A DNA stretch of 6,921 nucleotides from Polyangiaceae bacterium (GCA_025936205.1 JAICTU010000479.1:1-6921); one strand, 5' to 3'; counted from the stretch's first letter, positions 1 to 6,005 are shown. The notes: generated by a model from the sequence alone, not told the origin. Translations and numbers: made by a program.

Positions 1-917
1 CCCGAGGGATCGCTGGATTGGGGCAAGGCCCGCGCCACCAGCTCGGAGCCGCGTACCACCAGCGAGGGGAACAGCGCGTTGGCGAGAGCGCCGAGCTTCG
101 CGGGCAAGCCGAGCACCAGGAGCACATCGCCGCGGCGGCTCGCGCGCACGATCTCGCGCGCTGCGCGCTCGGCCTTCATGGACACGAAGGGCAATGAGTC
201 TGCAACGCTGAACCAAGCGTATTCCGCGCTGACGTCGCCCTTGAACTGCGCGTTGGCGGTGCTTCCGGTCCGCATCAGCCCGGGGCAGATGGTCACCACC
301 GAAATGCCGCGCTGGGCAAGCTCGGTACGCAGCCCGAGCGAGAAGCCAGTCAGCGCGAACTTGCTGGTGCTGTACGGCAAGAGGTGCGGGACGCTGAGCA
401 GGCCGCCGATCGAGGAGATGTTGACGATCCGGCTTTCGCCGGGCTTCAGGTGCGGCAGCGCGTGATAGATGACGTTGAAGGCGCCCCAGAAGTTGATGTC
501 CATGGCCTCGGCAAAGTCGTCCGTGGTCATGGTGGAAAGGGGGCCCACCTCGATGGTTCCGGCGTCGTTGATCACCACGTCGATCCGACCGAAGGCGGCG
601 GCGACGCGCTCGACCATGCTCGCGACCTGCTCTTCGTCGCTGATGTCGCAGGGCACTCCCAGCACCTCGGTGCCGTCACCGCGCAACTTCTCGCACGCGT
701 GTTCGAGCGTCACGCCGTCCCGAGCAACGAGCGCTAGCTTGGCGCCCAGCCGCGCGTATTCGCGCGCCAGCAGCAGCCCGAGCCCCCGCGAGCCGCCGCT
801 GATCAACACGACCCGACCGCGCAGGTCGTAGCGCGACGCCTGCCAGCGTCGCAGCGCTTCTCGCGCCGTCCAGAGCGCGCCCAGCGTGCCAATCATCGTT
901 GTCGCATTCCACTTCAT
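1..917 (-). CDS. SDR family NAD(P)-dependent oxidoreductase (3' end cut by window edge)
   Basis: Short-chain dehydrogenase/reductase, expected to reduce or oxidise a carbonyl/alcohol with NAD(P)(H); the substrate cannot be read from sequence. The frame stays open from the ATG at 917 to the left edge (305 residues visible). After an N-terminal extension of about 33 residues with a weakly hydrophobic start, the Rossmann fold shows the glycine motif GGSRGLG (41-47), CDIS (90-93) and NDAG (117-120, a variant of NNAG). The catalytic tetrad fits N142, S169, Y182 and K186 (YSTSK), followed by PGLMRTG (212-218). The tail (EYAWFSVADSLP, then FPSLVV) resembles a roughly 330-residue SDR subgroup, so perhaps 25-35 residues are missing beyond the edge. 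The start is supported by GGAGG at 927-931, 9 nt upstream. It is divergent from the zinc peptidase gene. Family assignment is secure; physiological role is unknown. Confidence 0.93.
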   Translation of the reverse strand, partial: MKWNATTMIGTLGALWTAREALRRWQASRYDLRGRVVLISGGSRGLGLLLAREYARLGAKLALVARDGVTLEHACEKLRGDGTEVLGVPCDISDEEQVASMVERVAAAFGRIDVVINDAGTIEVGPLSTMTTDDFAEAMDINFWGAFNVIYHALPHLKPGESRIVNISSIGGLLSVPHLLPYSTSKFALTGFSLGLRTELAQRGISVVTICPGLMRTGSTANAQFKGDVSAEYAWFSVADSLPFVSMKAERAAREIVRASRRGDVLLVLGLPAKLGALANALFPSLVVRGSELVARALPQSSDPS

Positions 918-1113
918 CTGCTTTTGCCTCCGCTGTCTCACTCGCCTCGGGCTGAGCTGTCGTGGTGGCACGGAATCTGCTGACAAGCGAGCAGGCAGCA
1001 GGTTGCCGATGCAAAAGCCAACGCCATTCGCGAGGCGAATCACCTCAGTGCGCCGGAATGGTCGTGGCTCGCGCGCCGGGCGGACCCTCACAGACCCGAA
1101 GGGAAAATGAGCA
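918..1113. promoter_or_regulatory. Divergent intergenic region with 15-bp inverted repeat (1026-1040)
   Basis: This 196-bp gap separates the divergent SDR and zinc peptidase genes and must hold both promoters. It contains a perfect inverted repeat, ATTCGC-GAG-GCGAAT (6-bp arms, 3-bp spacer), centred about 80 bp upstream of the peptidase start and 115 bp upstream of the SDR start. The form suits a dimeric repressor or activator site. I could not assign convincing -35/-10 boxes by eye. AAGGGA at 1099-1104 is the likely ribosome binding site of the peptidase gene. Confidence 0.4.
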
Positions 1114-1986
1114 ATGCGTTGGGACCCCAATCATCGCAGCGACGACGTGATCGACGAGCGCGGCAGAGGCACCTCCGCCGCCGGCTTCGGGGGAGCCGGC
1201 ATCCTGGTCTGGTTGCTCTCGCGCTTCGGTGTGCCGGGGCTGCTGCTGGGCGGGGTCGTGCTGGCGGCGGCCTACTTCTTCGCGCCGTCTTCCAGCGAAC
1301 ACTCCGGCGCGGATCAGCGCAACCTGAGCGCGAGCCAGGACCAGGCCGGTAGTCGCGACGAGGCGGCGCGTTTCGTCGGCTTCGTGCTCGACGATGTCCA
1401 GACGACCTGGGAGCACGTGTTCGCCGAGCAAGGCAAGCGCTACTCGCACGCCAAGCTGGTGCTGTTCAGCGGCGCCACGCGCTCGGGCTGCGGCGTCGGC
1501 AATGCTCAGGTGGGGCCCTTCTACTGCCCCAACGAGCGGCGCGGGTACATCGATCTCGACTTCTATCGAGAGCTGGCGCGGCGCTTCGGTGCGCCGGGCG
1601 ACTTCGCTCAGGCATACGTGATCGCCCACGAGGTGGGGCACCACGTACAGAACTTACTGGGCGAAATGAACCAACGCTCGCAGGTGCGCGGCCGCGAGCG
1701 TCAGAATACCGCCTCGATCCAGACCGAGCTGCAGGCGGATTGCTATGCCGGTGTCTGGGCGCACTCCACGGAGCAGCGCGATCTCTTGCAGTCCGGCGAT
1801 ATCGAGGAGGGCCTGCGCGCCGCCGCCGCCGTGGGAGACGACACGCTGCAGCGCGAGACAGAGGGTCGCGTCAGCCCGGAGACGTGGACGCACGGCTCTT
1901 CCGAGCAGCGCGTCCACTGGTTCAAGCGCGGGTACACGAGCGGTTCGTTGGACGCTTGCGATACCCGCGGCGAGAGCGCTCGCTGA
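1114..1986 (+). CDS. ypfJ: Neutral zinc metallopeptidase, YpfJ family (membrane-anchored)
   Basis: Member of the putative neutral zinc metallopeptidase family that includes E. coli YpfJ (Pfam Zn_peptidase); natural substrates are poorly known. The 290-residue length is typical. It begins MRW with a short hydrophilic, acidic segment, as in YpfJ, then one hydrophobic helix (about 27-56, Gly/Leu/Val-rich). This predicts a single-pass inner-membrane protein with the catalytic domain outside. The zinc site is HEVGH (172-176), and the downstream ELQADCYAGVWA (205-216) supplies the probable third ligand, E205. Cysteines at 126, 138, 210 and 282 sit in conserved contexts (SGCG, PFYCP, ADCY, DACDT) and may form disulfides. 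The ATG at 1114 follows AAGGGA with 9-nt spacing; an ATG at 1107 is in another frame. It is convergent with the GH5-like gene. Confidence 0.93.
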   Translation: MRWDPNHRSDDVIDERGRGTSAAGFGGAGILVWLLSRFGVPGLLLGGVVLAAAYFFAPSSSEHSGADQRNLSASQDQAGSRDEAARFVGFVLDDVQTTWEHVFAEQGKRYSHAKLVLFSGATRSGCGVGNAQVGPFYCPNERRGYIDLDFYRELARRFGAPGDFAQAYVIAHEVGHHVQNLLGEMNQRSQVRGRERQNTASIQTELQADCYAGVWAHSTEQRDLLQSGDIEEGLRAAAAVGDDTLQRETEGRVSPETWTHGSSEQRVHWFKRGYTSGSLDACDTRGESAR

Positions 1987-2010
1987 ATCCGGGAATGAGC
2001 CGGCTCAGCG
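1981..2010. terminator. Hairpin shared by two convergent stop codons
   Basis: Arms CGCTGA (1981-1986) and TCAGCG (2005-2010) are perfect complements, with an inner CCGG/CCGG stem (1989-1992 and 2000-2003). A 12-bp perfect palindrome, TGAGCCGGCTCA, lies at 1996-2007. The stop codon of the zinc peptidase (1984-1986) and that of the GH5-like gene (2005-2007, minus strand) are in opposite arms. No T-tract follows on either strand, so this is not a canonical intrinsic terminator; a role as a bidirectional 3'-end hairpin is inferred from position. Confidence 0.4.
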
Positions 2011-3372
2011 CGGCTGGCAGGCGAAGTGCGCCGTGTTCTTCACGCTCGCGGCGTGCGTGTTGATCACGGTGCGCCCGGTCGGCGTGAGGTTGCTCGCGCT
2101 GCCGTCGTTGGTCAGGCTGTTCTCGTTGCCGTAGGGGTTGTACCAATCCCACCACAGCCAGCCGATGCCGTTGGCCTCCGTCGCGTTCATCAGCGTGCCG
2201 AAGTCCGCGGTGACGTCCGAGGGGAAGTCGGTGACGCGGTCCAGGCCGAGCTGCACCGGGAAGGGAGCGGCGGCCGCGGCAGCGACGCCCTCTTCGAGCG
2301 AGTAGCCGTAGGTGTTCTGGTAGTAGCCATTGGTGCTCCAGTACGCCTGCCAGCCGAACACGGTGTTGTGCAGCGGGTCCGCCGCCAGGATTTGCGGGCC
2401 CAGCTCGAAGATCGACGGCAAATCGCGGCCGAACTGGTTCGCTGTCACGGTCAGCGGCACGGTGTAGCCCATGTCGCGGATCCGCTTCAGCGAGGCGCTC
2501 GCCTCGGAGACGAAGCGATCACGGTCGTCGAAGGTGGGCTCGCCGAAGGCGTCGATCAGGATGTAGGCCTTGTGCTTGTCGAGCATCGCCTTGACGTCGG
2601 CGTGGCCCAGCCAGCCCTGACCCTCGCTGCCGTAGGGGCCGACGTACGCCACCATGTGGTGCGCGGCGACGGCATTCAAGAGCGCGTCGACGTCGCTGGT
2701 GCGCAGCGTGTCCGACCCGACCAGGATGCGCACGGCGTTCACTCCTGATGCCGCAATCTGGTTTAAAAGGCCGAGCCAATCATTCCCTTCCGGCAGCTGA
2801 TTGCCGAAGATCTGCTCCACACCGCGGGTGACGAACACGTTGCCGCAGGCGTCGAGCAGCCGGCGACCGGAGGTGCGCATGGTGTCGCTGGGTGCAGCCG
2901 CGGGCGCGGGCACTGTTTCATCGGCAGCCGCTGTGTCCTCGGCGGGCGGCTCGGCGACGGGCGTCGCCTGGCTCTCCTGCGCGTTGCTGTTCTCGTTCGC
3001 TGCGGGGGCGCTGTCGTCTCCGGGTGCGCAGGGCGCATCCGCCAGCGTGGTGGGGAGGTTGCCGTCGCCGTTCGGCTGGAAGCCGTCGCTGGTGACGACC
3101 TGAGCAGCGGCCTCCGACTGCGCGGAGGGCGCGGCGGAACCCGAAGAGGTGGAGTGACGCGCCGTTGGCCTGTGGCTCAACGCTTGGCCCTCGGTGGGCT
3201 GCAACACGAGATCATCGGCAGAGACGGGATCGCCCCCGGCACAAGCCGGGAGTGCCGCGGCGAGCAGCGCCAGGGCAGAAGCAATTTTGGCAGCATTCAG
3301 GCCGCGCTGGGCCGTGCGGGACAGAACCGAGGAGGACGAAGCGGAGCTGGGAACAACGAACGAAAACGTCAT
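2005..3372 (-). CDS. GH5-like (cellulase/mannanase-fold) lipoprotein with altered active site
   Basis: Likely exported lipoprotein of 455 residues with a GH5-like TIM barrel. A hydrophobic stretch (29-43) ends in LPAC, giving a probable lipidated C44 (proline at -2 is unusual). Residues 45-165 form an Ala/Ser/Pro/Glu/Asp-rich tether. The barrel starts at LLDACGNVFVTRGV (172-185) and keeps family landmarks: GVNAVRI (210-216), ADPLHNTVFG (331-340) and GWLWWDWY (404-411). Catalytic positions differ from GH5: the NEP/NEW acid-base motif reads GEP (277-279, E278 kept, Asn lost), the HxY motif reads QAY (342-344), and the strand normally ending in the nucleophile (GEFG-like) reads QLGLDR (374-379) with no glutamate. 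It may therefore be a non-hydrolytic glycan-binding protein or act differently. C176 and C452 could pair. The start follows AGG at 3379-3381 with 6-nt spacing; the n-region is long. Fold is fairly sure, activity doubtful. Confidence 0.8.
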   Translation of the reverse strand: MTFSFVVPSSASSSSVLSRTAQRGLNAAKIASALALLAAALPACAGGDPVSADDLVLQPTEGQALSHRPTARHSTSSGSAAPSAQSEAAAQVVTSDGFQPNGDGNLPTTLADAPCAPGDDSAPAANENSNAQESQATPVAEPPAEDTAAADETVPAPAAAPSDTMRTSGRRLLDACGNVFVTRGVEQIFGNQLPEGNDWLGLLNQIAASGVNAVRILVGSDTLRTSDVDALLNAVAAHHMVAYVGPYGSEGQGWLGHADVKAMLDKHKAYILIDAFGEPTFDDRDRFVSEASASLKRIRDMGYTVPLTVTANQFGRDLPSIFELGPQILAADPLHNTVFGWQAYWSTNGYYQNTYGYSLEEGVAAAAAAPFPVQLGLDRVTDFPSDVTADFGTLMNATEANGIGWLWWDWYNPYGNENSLTNDGSASNLTPTGRTVINTHAASVKNTAHFACQPR

Positions 3373-3395
3373 CTCTTACCTGTGTTTCTCTTTCC

Positions 3396-3412
3396 TGGTC
3401 AGACACTGACCA
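3396..3412. promoter_or_regulatory. 17-bp perfect inverted repeat upstream of the GH5-like gene
   Basis: The sequence TGGTCAG-ACA-CTGACCA has 7-bp perfect arms and a 3-bp spacer, and ends 24 bp before the start codon of the minus-strand lipoprotein gene. The size and symmetry suit an operator for a dimeric regulator (GntR, TetR or LacI type). If transcribed it would instead form a small leader hairpin just before the ribosome binding site. The regulator is not identifiable here. Confidence 0.45.
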
Positions 3413-3653
3413 TCTCGCGCGGCCCACATGGACCGCGAATGCAAGGAAGCTGTTCGCCGCGCAGCGAGCACATGGGTGCCAAGCTGCACGAAGCCTGTTC
3501 GCTCGGCGCGAGCGCTCGCAGGCGCGGGCTGCACGAGTCCGGATCGCGCGCGCGGCGCGATGCCAGGTTTTCGGGGTGCGAGGTTTCCGCGGAGAGGATT
3601 CCCGGCGTCCACCCTGGATGACCAAGTGTGGGTGCCCGACCTCTAATTGCGCC

Positions 3654-3671
3654 GATCCCCTCGGATCCCCT
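3654..3671. repeat. 10-bp tandem repeat
   Basis: GATCCCCT occurs at 3654-3661 and again at 3664-3671, a two-unit tandem with a 10-bp period. Nearby, CCCGACCTCT occurs twice (3635-3644 and 3728-3737). No function can be assigned; both lie at the left side of the hairpin-rich segment. Confidence 0.4.
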
Positions 3672-3702
3672 GATGTTGCTGTTCTAAACTCTGGGAGCTG
3701 TG

Positions 3703-3811
3703 TTCCGGGAGGATTGACCTCGGGGAACCCGACCTCTGAACGTTGAGGTTCTTGGGAGGATGAACCAGAGAGCGCCTCAATTTTGCGGGCCTTTTGGCTC
3801 GCTGCAGGCGC
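3703..3811 (+). ncRNA. Candidate structured RNA (run of hairpins)
   Basis: Four possible stems fall within 109 bp. The first is 3703-3712 with 3718-3727 (8 of 10 pairs, loop ATTGA). The second is CCTC/GAGG around 3733-3748, which competes with its neighbours. The third is GGTTC (3747-3751) with GAACC (3762-3766), presenting TTGGGAGGAT in the loop. The fourth is a nested stem: outer GCGCCT (3772-3777) with AGGCGC (3806-3811), inner GCGGGCC (3785-3791), TTTT loop, GGCTCGC (3796-3802). The motif GGGAGGAT appears twice, at 3707-3714 and 3754-3761. No clear promoter or T-tract terminator was found, and the strand is a guess. A leader, a small RNA or chance are all possible. Confidence 0.25.
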
Positions 3812-4094
3812 CCACGTCGCTGCCCCTTGCTGCGACGGTTGAAGCTACCGGGTAACTAGAAACTAGCCGCCTGAGCTCCTCTGTCAACGCGATTTGTCGC
3901 ACTTCGCCGCGTGACGCCTTGCCCATGCGAGGCGAATTGTCTCGTGACTTAAGCTCTCGAGGTGTGTGGTCTGCGCTGTTCTGTCGATGCTCGATCGCGA
4001 GCGCAGCGGCAATTCGGCTGTGCTTCGTCGCGCGTTCGAAGACTCGCTTCTAGATCGGTGCTTGGGGTCTGAAGCAACAGGGAAGTGACGCGTA

Positions 4095-4108
4095 CACCCG
4101 GTCGGGTG
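4095..4108. promoter_or_regulatory. Inverted repeat CACCCG-GT-CGGGTG
   Basis: Perfect 6-bp arms separated by 2 bp, lying about 230 bp upstream of the preferred galM start. It looks like a compact operator half-site pair. No regulator can be named. Confidence 0.3.
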
Positions 4109-4138
4109 AGGCATCTCACGGATGCAATGCCGGCGAAT

Positions 4139-4157
4139 GAGCTCGAGTCGCGAGCTC
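4139..4157. promoter_or_regulatory. Inverted repeat GAGCTCG-N5-CGAGCTC
   Basis: Perfect 7-bp arms around AGTCG. The right arm overlaps the first copy of the 12-bp direct repeat GAGCTCGGCTCC (4152-4163), which recurs at 4221-4232. Together with the TCATG units between the two copies, this makes a dense cluster of candidate protein-binding sites upstream of galM. Confidence 0.35.
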
Positions 4158-4232
4158 GGCTCCCGGAGGTCAATGCGAATATCATGCGCCGGTCATGGGC
4201 TGGTCATGCCAAAGCGTGGGGAGCTCGGCTCC
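4152..4232. repeat. 12-bp direct repeat GAGCTCGGCTCC, two copies
   Basis: Copies at 4152-4163 and 4221-4232 are identical over 12 bp and bracket the three phased TCATG units. Spacing start to start is 69 bp. Paired operators or a small duplication are both possible. Confidence 0.4.
4180..4212 (+). promoter_or_regulatory. Three TCATG units at 11-bp period (response-regulator-like site)
   Basis: The units TATCATGCGCC, GGTCATGGGCT and GGTCATGCCAA follow one another with TCATG starting at 4182, 4193 and 4204, an exact 11-bp period. Tandem direct repeats with 11-bp phasing are how PhoB/OmpR-type response regulators bind (pho boxes carry GTCA units 11 bp apart). The last unit ends 124-128 bp before the galM ATG. 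A role in galM control is inferred from position only. Confidence 0.4.
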
Positions 4233-4335
4233 GGTGGTGAGATAGATCGCTGTTGAGAGCGAAAATTTCCGCGTGCGCAAGCGGTGCGGCGGGATTTCGT
4301 GGCGTCGAGGGGGGAGGGTGTGCGAGCGGATTCCG

Positions 4336-5487
4336 ATGAGCAAGGTGATGGAGTGCGCCGTGGGTTGGCTGCTGCTCTCGACTGGGTGTTCTCCGGGCGG
4401 CAGCGAGCCCGTGCGCAGTGCTGCAGCGGCGCCGGCGCGCGCGGCGGAGCTGCAGAAGGAGGCTTACGGTGACGTCGGCGGGCAGCCGGTGGAGCGCTAC
4501 ACGCTGCGCAACGCACACGGCATCGAGCTGCGCGTGATCAGCTACGGAGCGACGCTGACGGAGTTACGCGTACCGGATCGTGCAGGGAAGCTCGCGGATG
4601 TCGTGCTCGGCTTCGACCGACTGGAGGAGTACGTCGATCACAGTCCCTACTTTGGGGCGACGATCGGGCGGGTCGCCAACCGCATCGCCGGCGCTCATTT
4701 CGAGCTCGCCGGCGAGCAATACCAGCTCGCGGCGAACAACGGTCCCAACCATCTGCACGGGGGAAAGAGGGGCTGGGACAAGGTCGTCTGGAGCGCCGCG
4801 CCCGTGGCGCGCGAAGACGGCGTGGCGGTGAAGCTCAGCTATCTGTCGCCGGACGGCGAAGAGGGCTATCCCGGCAACGTGAGGGCGACCACCGTCTACA
4901 CCCTGACCAACAGTGACGAGCTCGAGATCGAGATGAGCGCCAGCACGGATGCTCCCACTCTGATCAACATGGCCAACCACACCTACTGGAACCTGGCGGG
5001 CCACGCCTCGGGACCGATCCCACAGCAGCAGCTCCAGCTCTTCGCCGCCCACTACACACCGGCCACGGCGCTGATCCCCAACGGGACCATCGCGGAGGTG
5101 CAGGGCACGCCGTTCGACTTCACGCAGCCCAAGACCATCGCAAGAGACCTGGCGGGGACGGGCGGAACTCCCGCGGGCTTCGACCACAACTGGGTCGTGG
5201 ACGGTGAGCCCCATCAGCTGCGCCCGGTGGCACGCCTCTCGGATCCGAAGTCCGGGCGCGTGCTGACCCTTGAAGCCGACCAACCCGGCGTGCAGTTCTA
5301 CTCGGGCAATTTTGTGAATGACGTGGCCGGCAAGGGTGGAGCGAAGTACCCGCAATACGCCGGCTTGTGTCTGGAGACGCAGGCGTTTCCCAATGCCATC
5401 AATGTGCCCGCATGGCGGGAACAGGTGATCCTGGAGCCGGGGCAGACGTACCAGCACCGGATGAAGTTTCACTTTGGCGTGCAGTGA
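4336..5487 (+). CDS. galM: Aldose 1-epimerase (mutarotase), putative lipoprotein
   Basis: Interconverts alpha and beta anomers of free aldoses such as galactose or glucose. With the ATG at 4336 the protein has 383 residues. Catalytic landmarks are all present: NNGPNHLHGG with H141, NMANHTYWNL with H215 (general acid), GFDHNW with D283 and LCLETQAFPNAIN with E347 (general base). YGATLTELRVPD and the PGVQFYSGNF strand are also typical. The frame stays open back to a GTG at 4273, but that start gives an Arg-rich 21-residue extension; from 4336 the N terminus reads as a short signal ending LLLSTGC (lipidated C18), so I prefer it. The ribosome binding site is weak (GAGCGGA at 4324-4330). A lipoprotein signal places the enzyme in the envelope, unlike cytoplasmic E. 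coli GalM, suggesting use on sugars before uptake. Its 3' end overlaps the next gene tail to tail by 19 bp. Confidence 0.94.
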   Translation: MSKVMECAVGWLLLSTGCSPGGSEPVRSAAAAPARAAELQKEAYGDVGGQPVERYTLRNAHGIELRVISYGATLTELRVPDRAGKLADVVLGFDRLEEYVDHSPYFGATIGRVANRIAGAHFELAGEQYQLAANNGPNHLHGGKRGWDKVVWSAAPVAREDGVAVKLSYLSPDGEEGYPGNVRATTVYTLTNSDELEIEMSASTDAPTLINMANHTYWNLAGHASGPIPQQQLQLFAAHYTPATALIPNGTIAEVQGTPFDFTQPKTIARDLAGTGGTPAGFDHNWVVDGEPHQLRPVARLSDPKSGRVLTLEADQPGVQFYSGNFVNDVAGKGGAKYPQYAGLCLETQAFPNAINVPAWREQVILEPGQTYQHRMKFHFGVQ

Positions 5488-5984
5488 GGCGCGGCGTGGC
5501 GTCGGATGAAGGCGCCTGCTTCCTCGAGCGCTGCGTGTGAGGCAGGGGCAGCCGCGCTCATCAGGTGCCAGACGTGCACCATGCCCTTGTACGGCGAGAA
5601 CGTCACATCGACACCCGACTCCTGCGCTTTGGGCACGAACGCGCGGATTTGATCGACCAATTGTTCCAGCTCTCCCGCTTGCACCAGCAGCGGAGGCAGA
5701 CCGGTCGGATCGGCGCCGCCAGGCTCCGCGCAATGGCGGGCCTCCAGGTCATTGTGCAGCGCCGAGTGCAACAGGCCCGCCTTGTCGGCGAAATGCAGCA
5801 ACACCGTGCCCGACGCAACACCCGCCGCATCCGTGACGTCGCGGATACTCGCCGCCTCGAAGCCGTTGCGCTCGAAATGCTCGCGAGCGACCTCGAGAAT
5901 ACGAGCTTTGGTAGCCTCCTTCCGTGCGGAGCGACGCTCGGGCAGGCTGGCGCGTTCGAGCTCAGCGCCGCGCCGTTGCGCCAT
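5469..5984 (-). CDS. Chimeric protein: TetR-type HTH fused to the C-terminal piece of an HSL-family esterase
   Basis: A 171-residue frame with two unrelated parts. Residues about 22-82 are a TetR DNA-binding domain: RILEVAREHFERNGFEAASI, then RDVTDAAGVASGTVLLHF, then ADKAGLLHSAL. The TetR ligand-binding and dimerisation domain (usually a further 110-130 residues) is absent. From about 92 the sequence reads ADPTGLPPLLVQAGELEQL, and later VDVTFSPYKGMVHVWH and ALEEAGAFIRR. That is the C-terminal end of hormone-sensitive-lipase-type alpha/beta-hydrolases, including the region of the catalytic His (H137). The oxyanion HGG and GDSAG nucleophile motifs are missing, so it cannot be an active esterase. 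The junction (about 5711-5741) has no frameshift. A deletion joining a tetR gene to a co-oriented downstream esterase gene is the simplest explanation. It may be a remnant or a new regulator. No strong ribosome binding site precedes the ATG. The 3' end overlaps galM by 19 bp. Confidence 0.82.
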   Translation of the reverse strand: MAQRRGAELERASLPERRSARKEATKARILEVAREHFERNGFEAASIRDVTDAAGVASGTVLLHFADKAGLLHSALHNDLEARHCAEPGGADPTGLPPLLVQAGELEQLVDQIRAFVPKAQESGVDVTFSPYKGMVHVWHLMSAAAPASHAALEEAGAFIRRHAAPHCTPK

Positions 5985-6005
5985 GAATCAGCCAGTTTAT
6001 CGATA

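Larger units (their letters stand above)
3413..4335. other. Long intergenic region without a credible gene
   Basis: About 920 bp between the GH5-like gene and galM. Open frames here (for example 3376-3612 minus, 3884-4114 minus, 3949-4185 minus) are short and Arg/Ser/Ala-rich, match no family I recognise and lack a convincing ribosome binding site. By eye, the part from about 3600 to 4280 is less GC-rich than the flanking genes. It holds an RNA-like hairpin run (3703-3811), an inverted repeat CTGCGCT/AGCGCAG (3971-3977 and 4000-4006), and the repeats described separately upstream of galM. Promoters for both flanking genes should lie here. Confidence 0.5.

Noticed and set aside
1045..1644. 199-residue minus-strand frame antisense to the zinc peptidase
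   Set aside because: It covers the HEVGH-encoding region on the other strand and has no family features.
2026..2748. 240-residue plus-strand frame antisense to the GH5-like gene
   Set aside because: The composition (Val/Arg/Ala/Gly-rich) is that expected from the reverse strand of a GC3-biased gene; no motif and no ribosome binding site.
3376..3612. 78-residue minus-strand frame ending 3 nt before the GH5-like start codon
   Set aside because: The position suggested a leader peptide, but the composition is Arg/Ala-rich, no ribosome binding site is clear, and its end lies inside the ribosome binding region of the next gene by chance.
3165..3746. 193-residue plus-strand frame crossing the 5' end of the GH5-like gene
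   Set aside because: It overlaps the signal peptide region of a supported gene in antisense, is Arg/Gly/Ser-rich and shows no domain.
3785..3802. GCGGGCC-TTTT-GGCTCGC as an intrinsic terminator
   Set aside because: The stem is good, but no T-tract follows on either strand; the T-run lies before the stem on the plus strand.
3927..3937. GCGAGGCGAAT shared with 1030-1040
   Set aside because: An 11-bp exact match is expected by chance in nearly 7 kb of GC-rich sequence.
4564..5733. 389-residue open frame on the minus strand, antisense to galM
   Set aside because: It runs opposite the clearly real galM and then over the chimera in another frame; its Arg/Gly/Val-rich translation has no family signature. 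It is a typical shadow in high-GC DNA.
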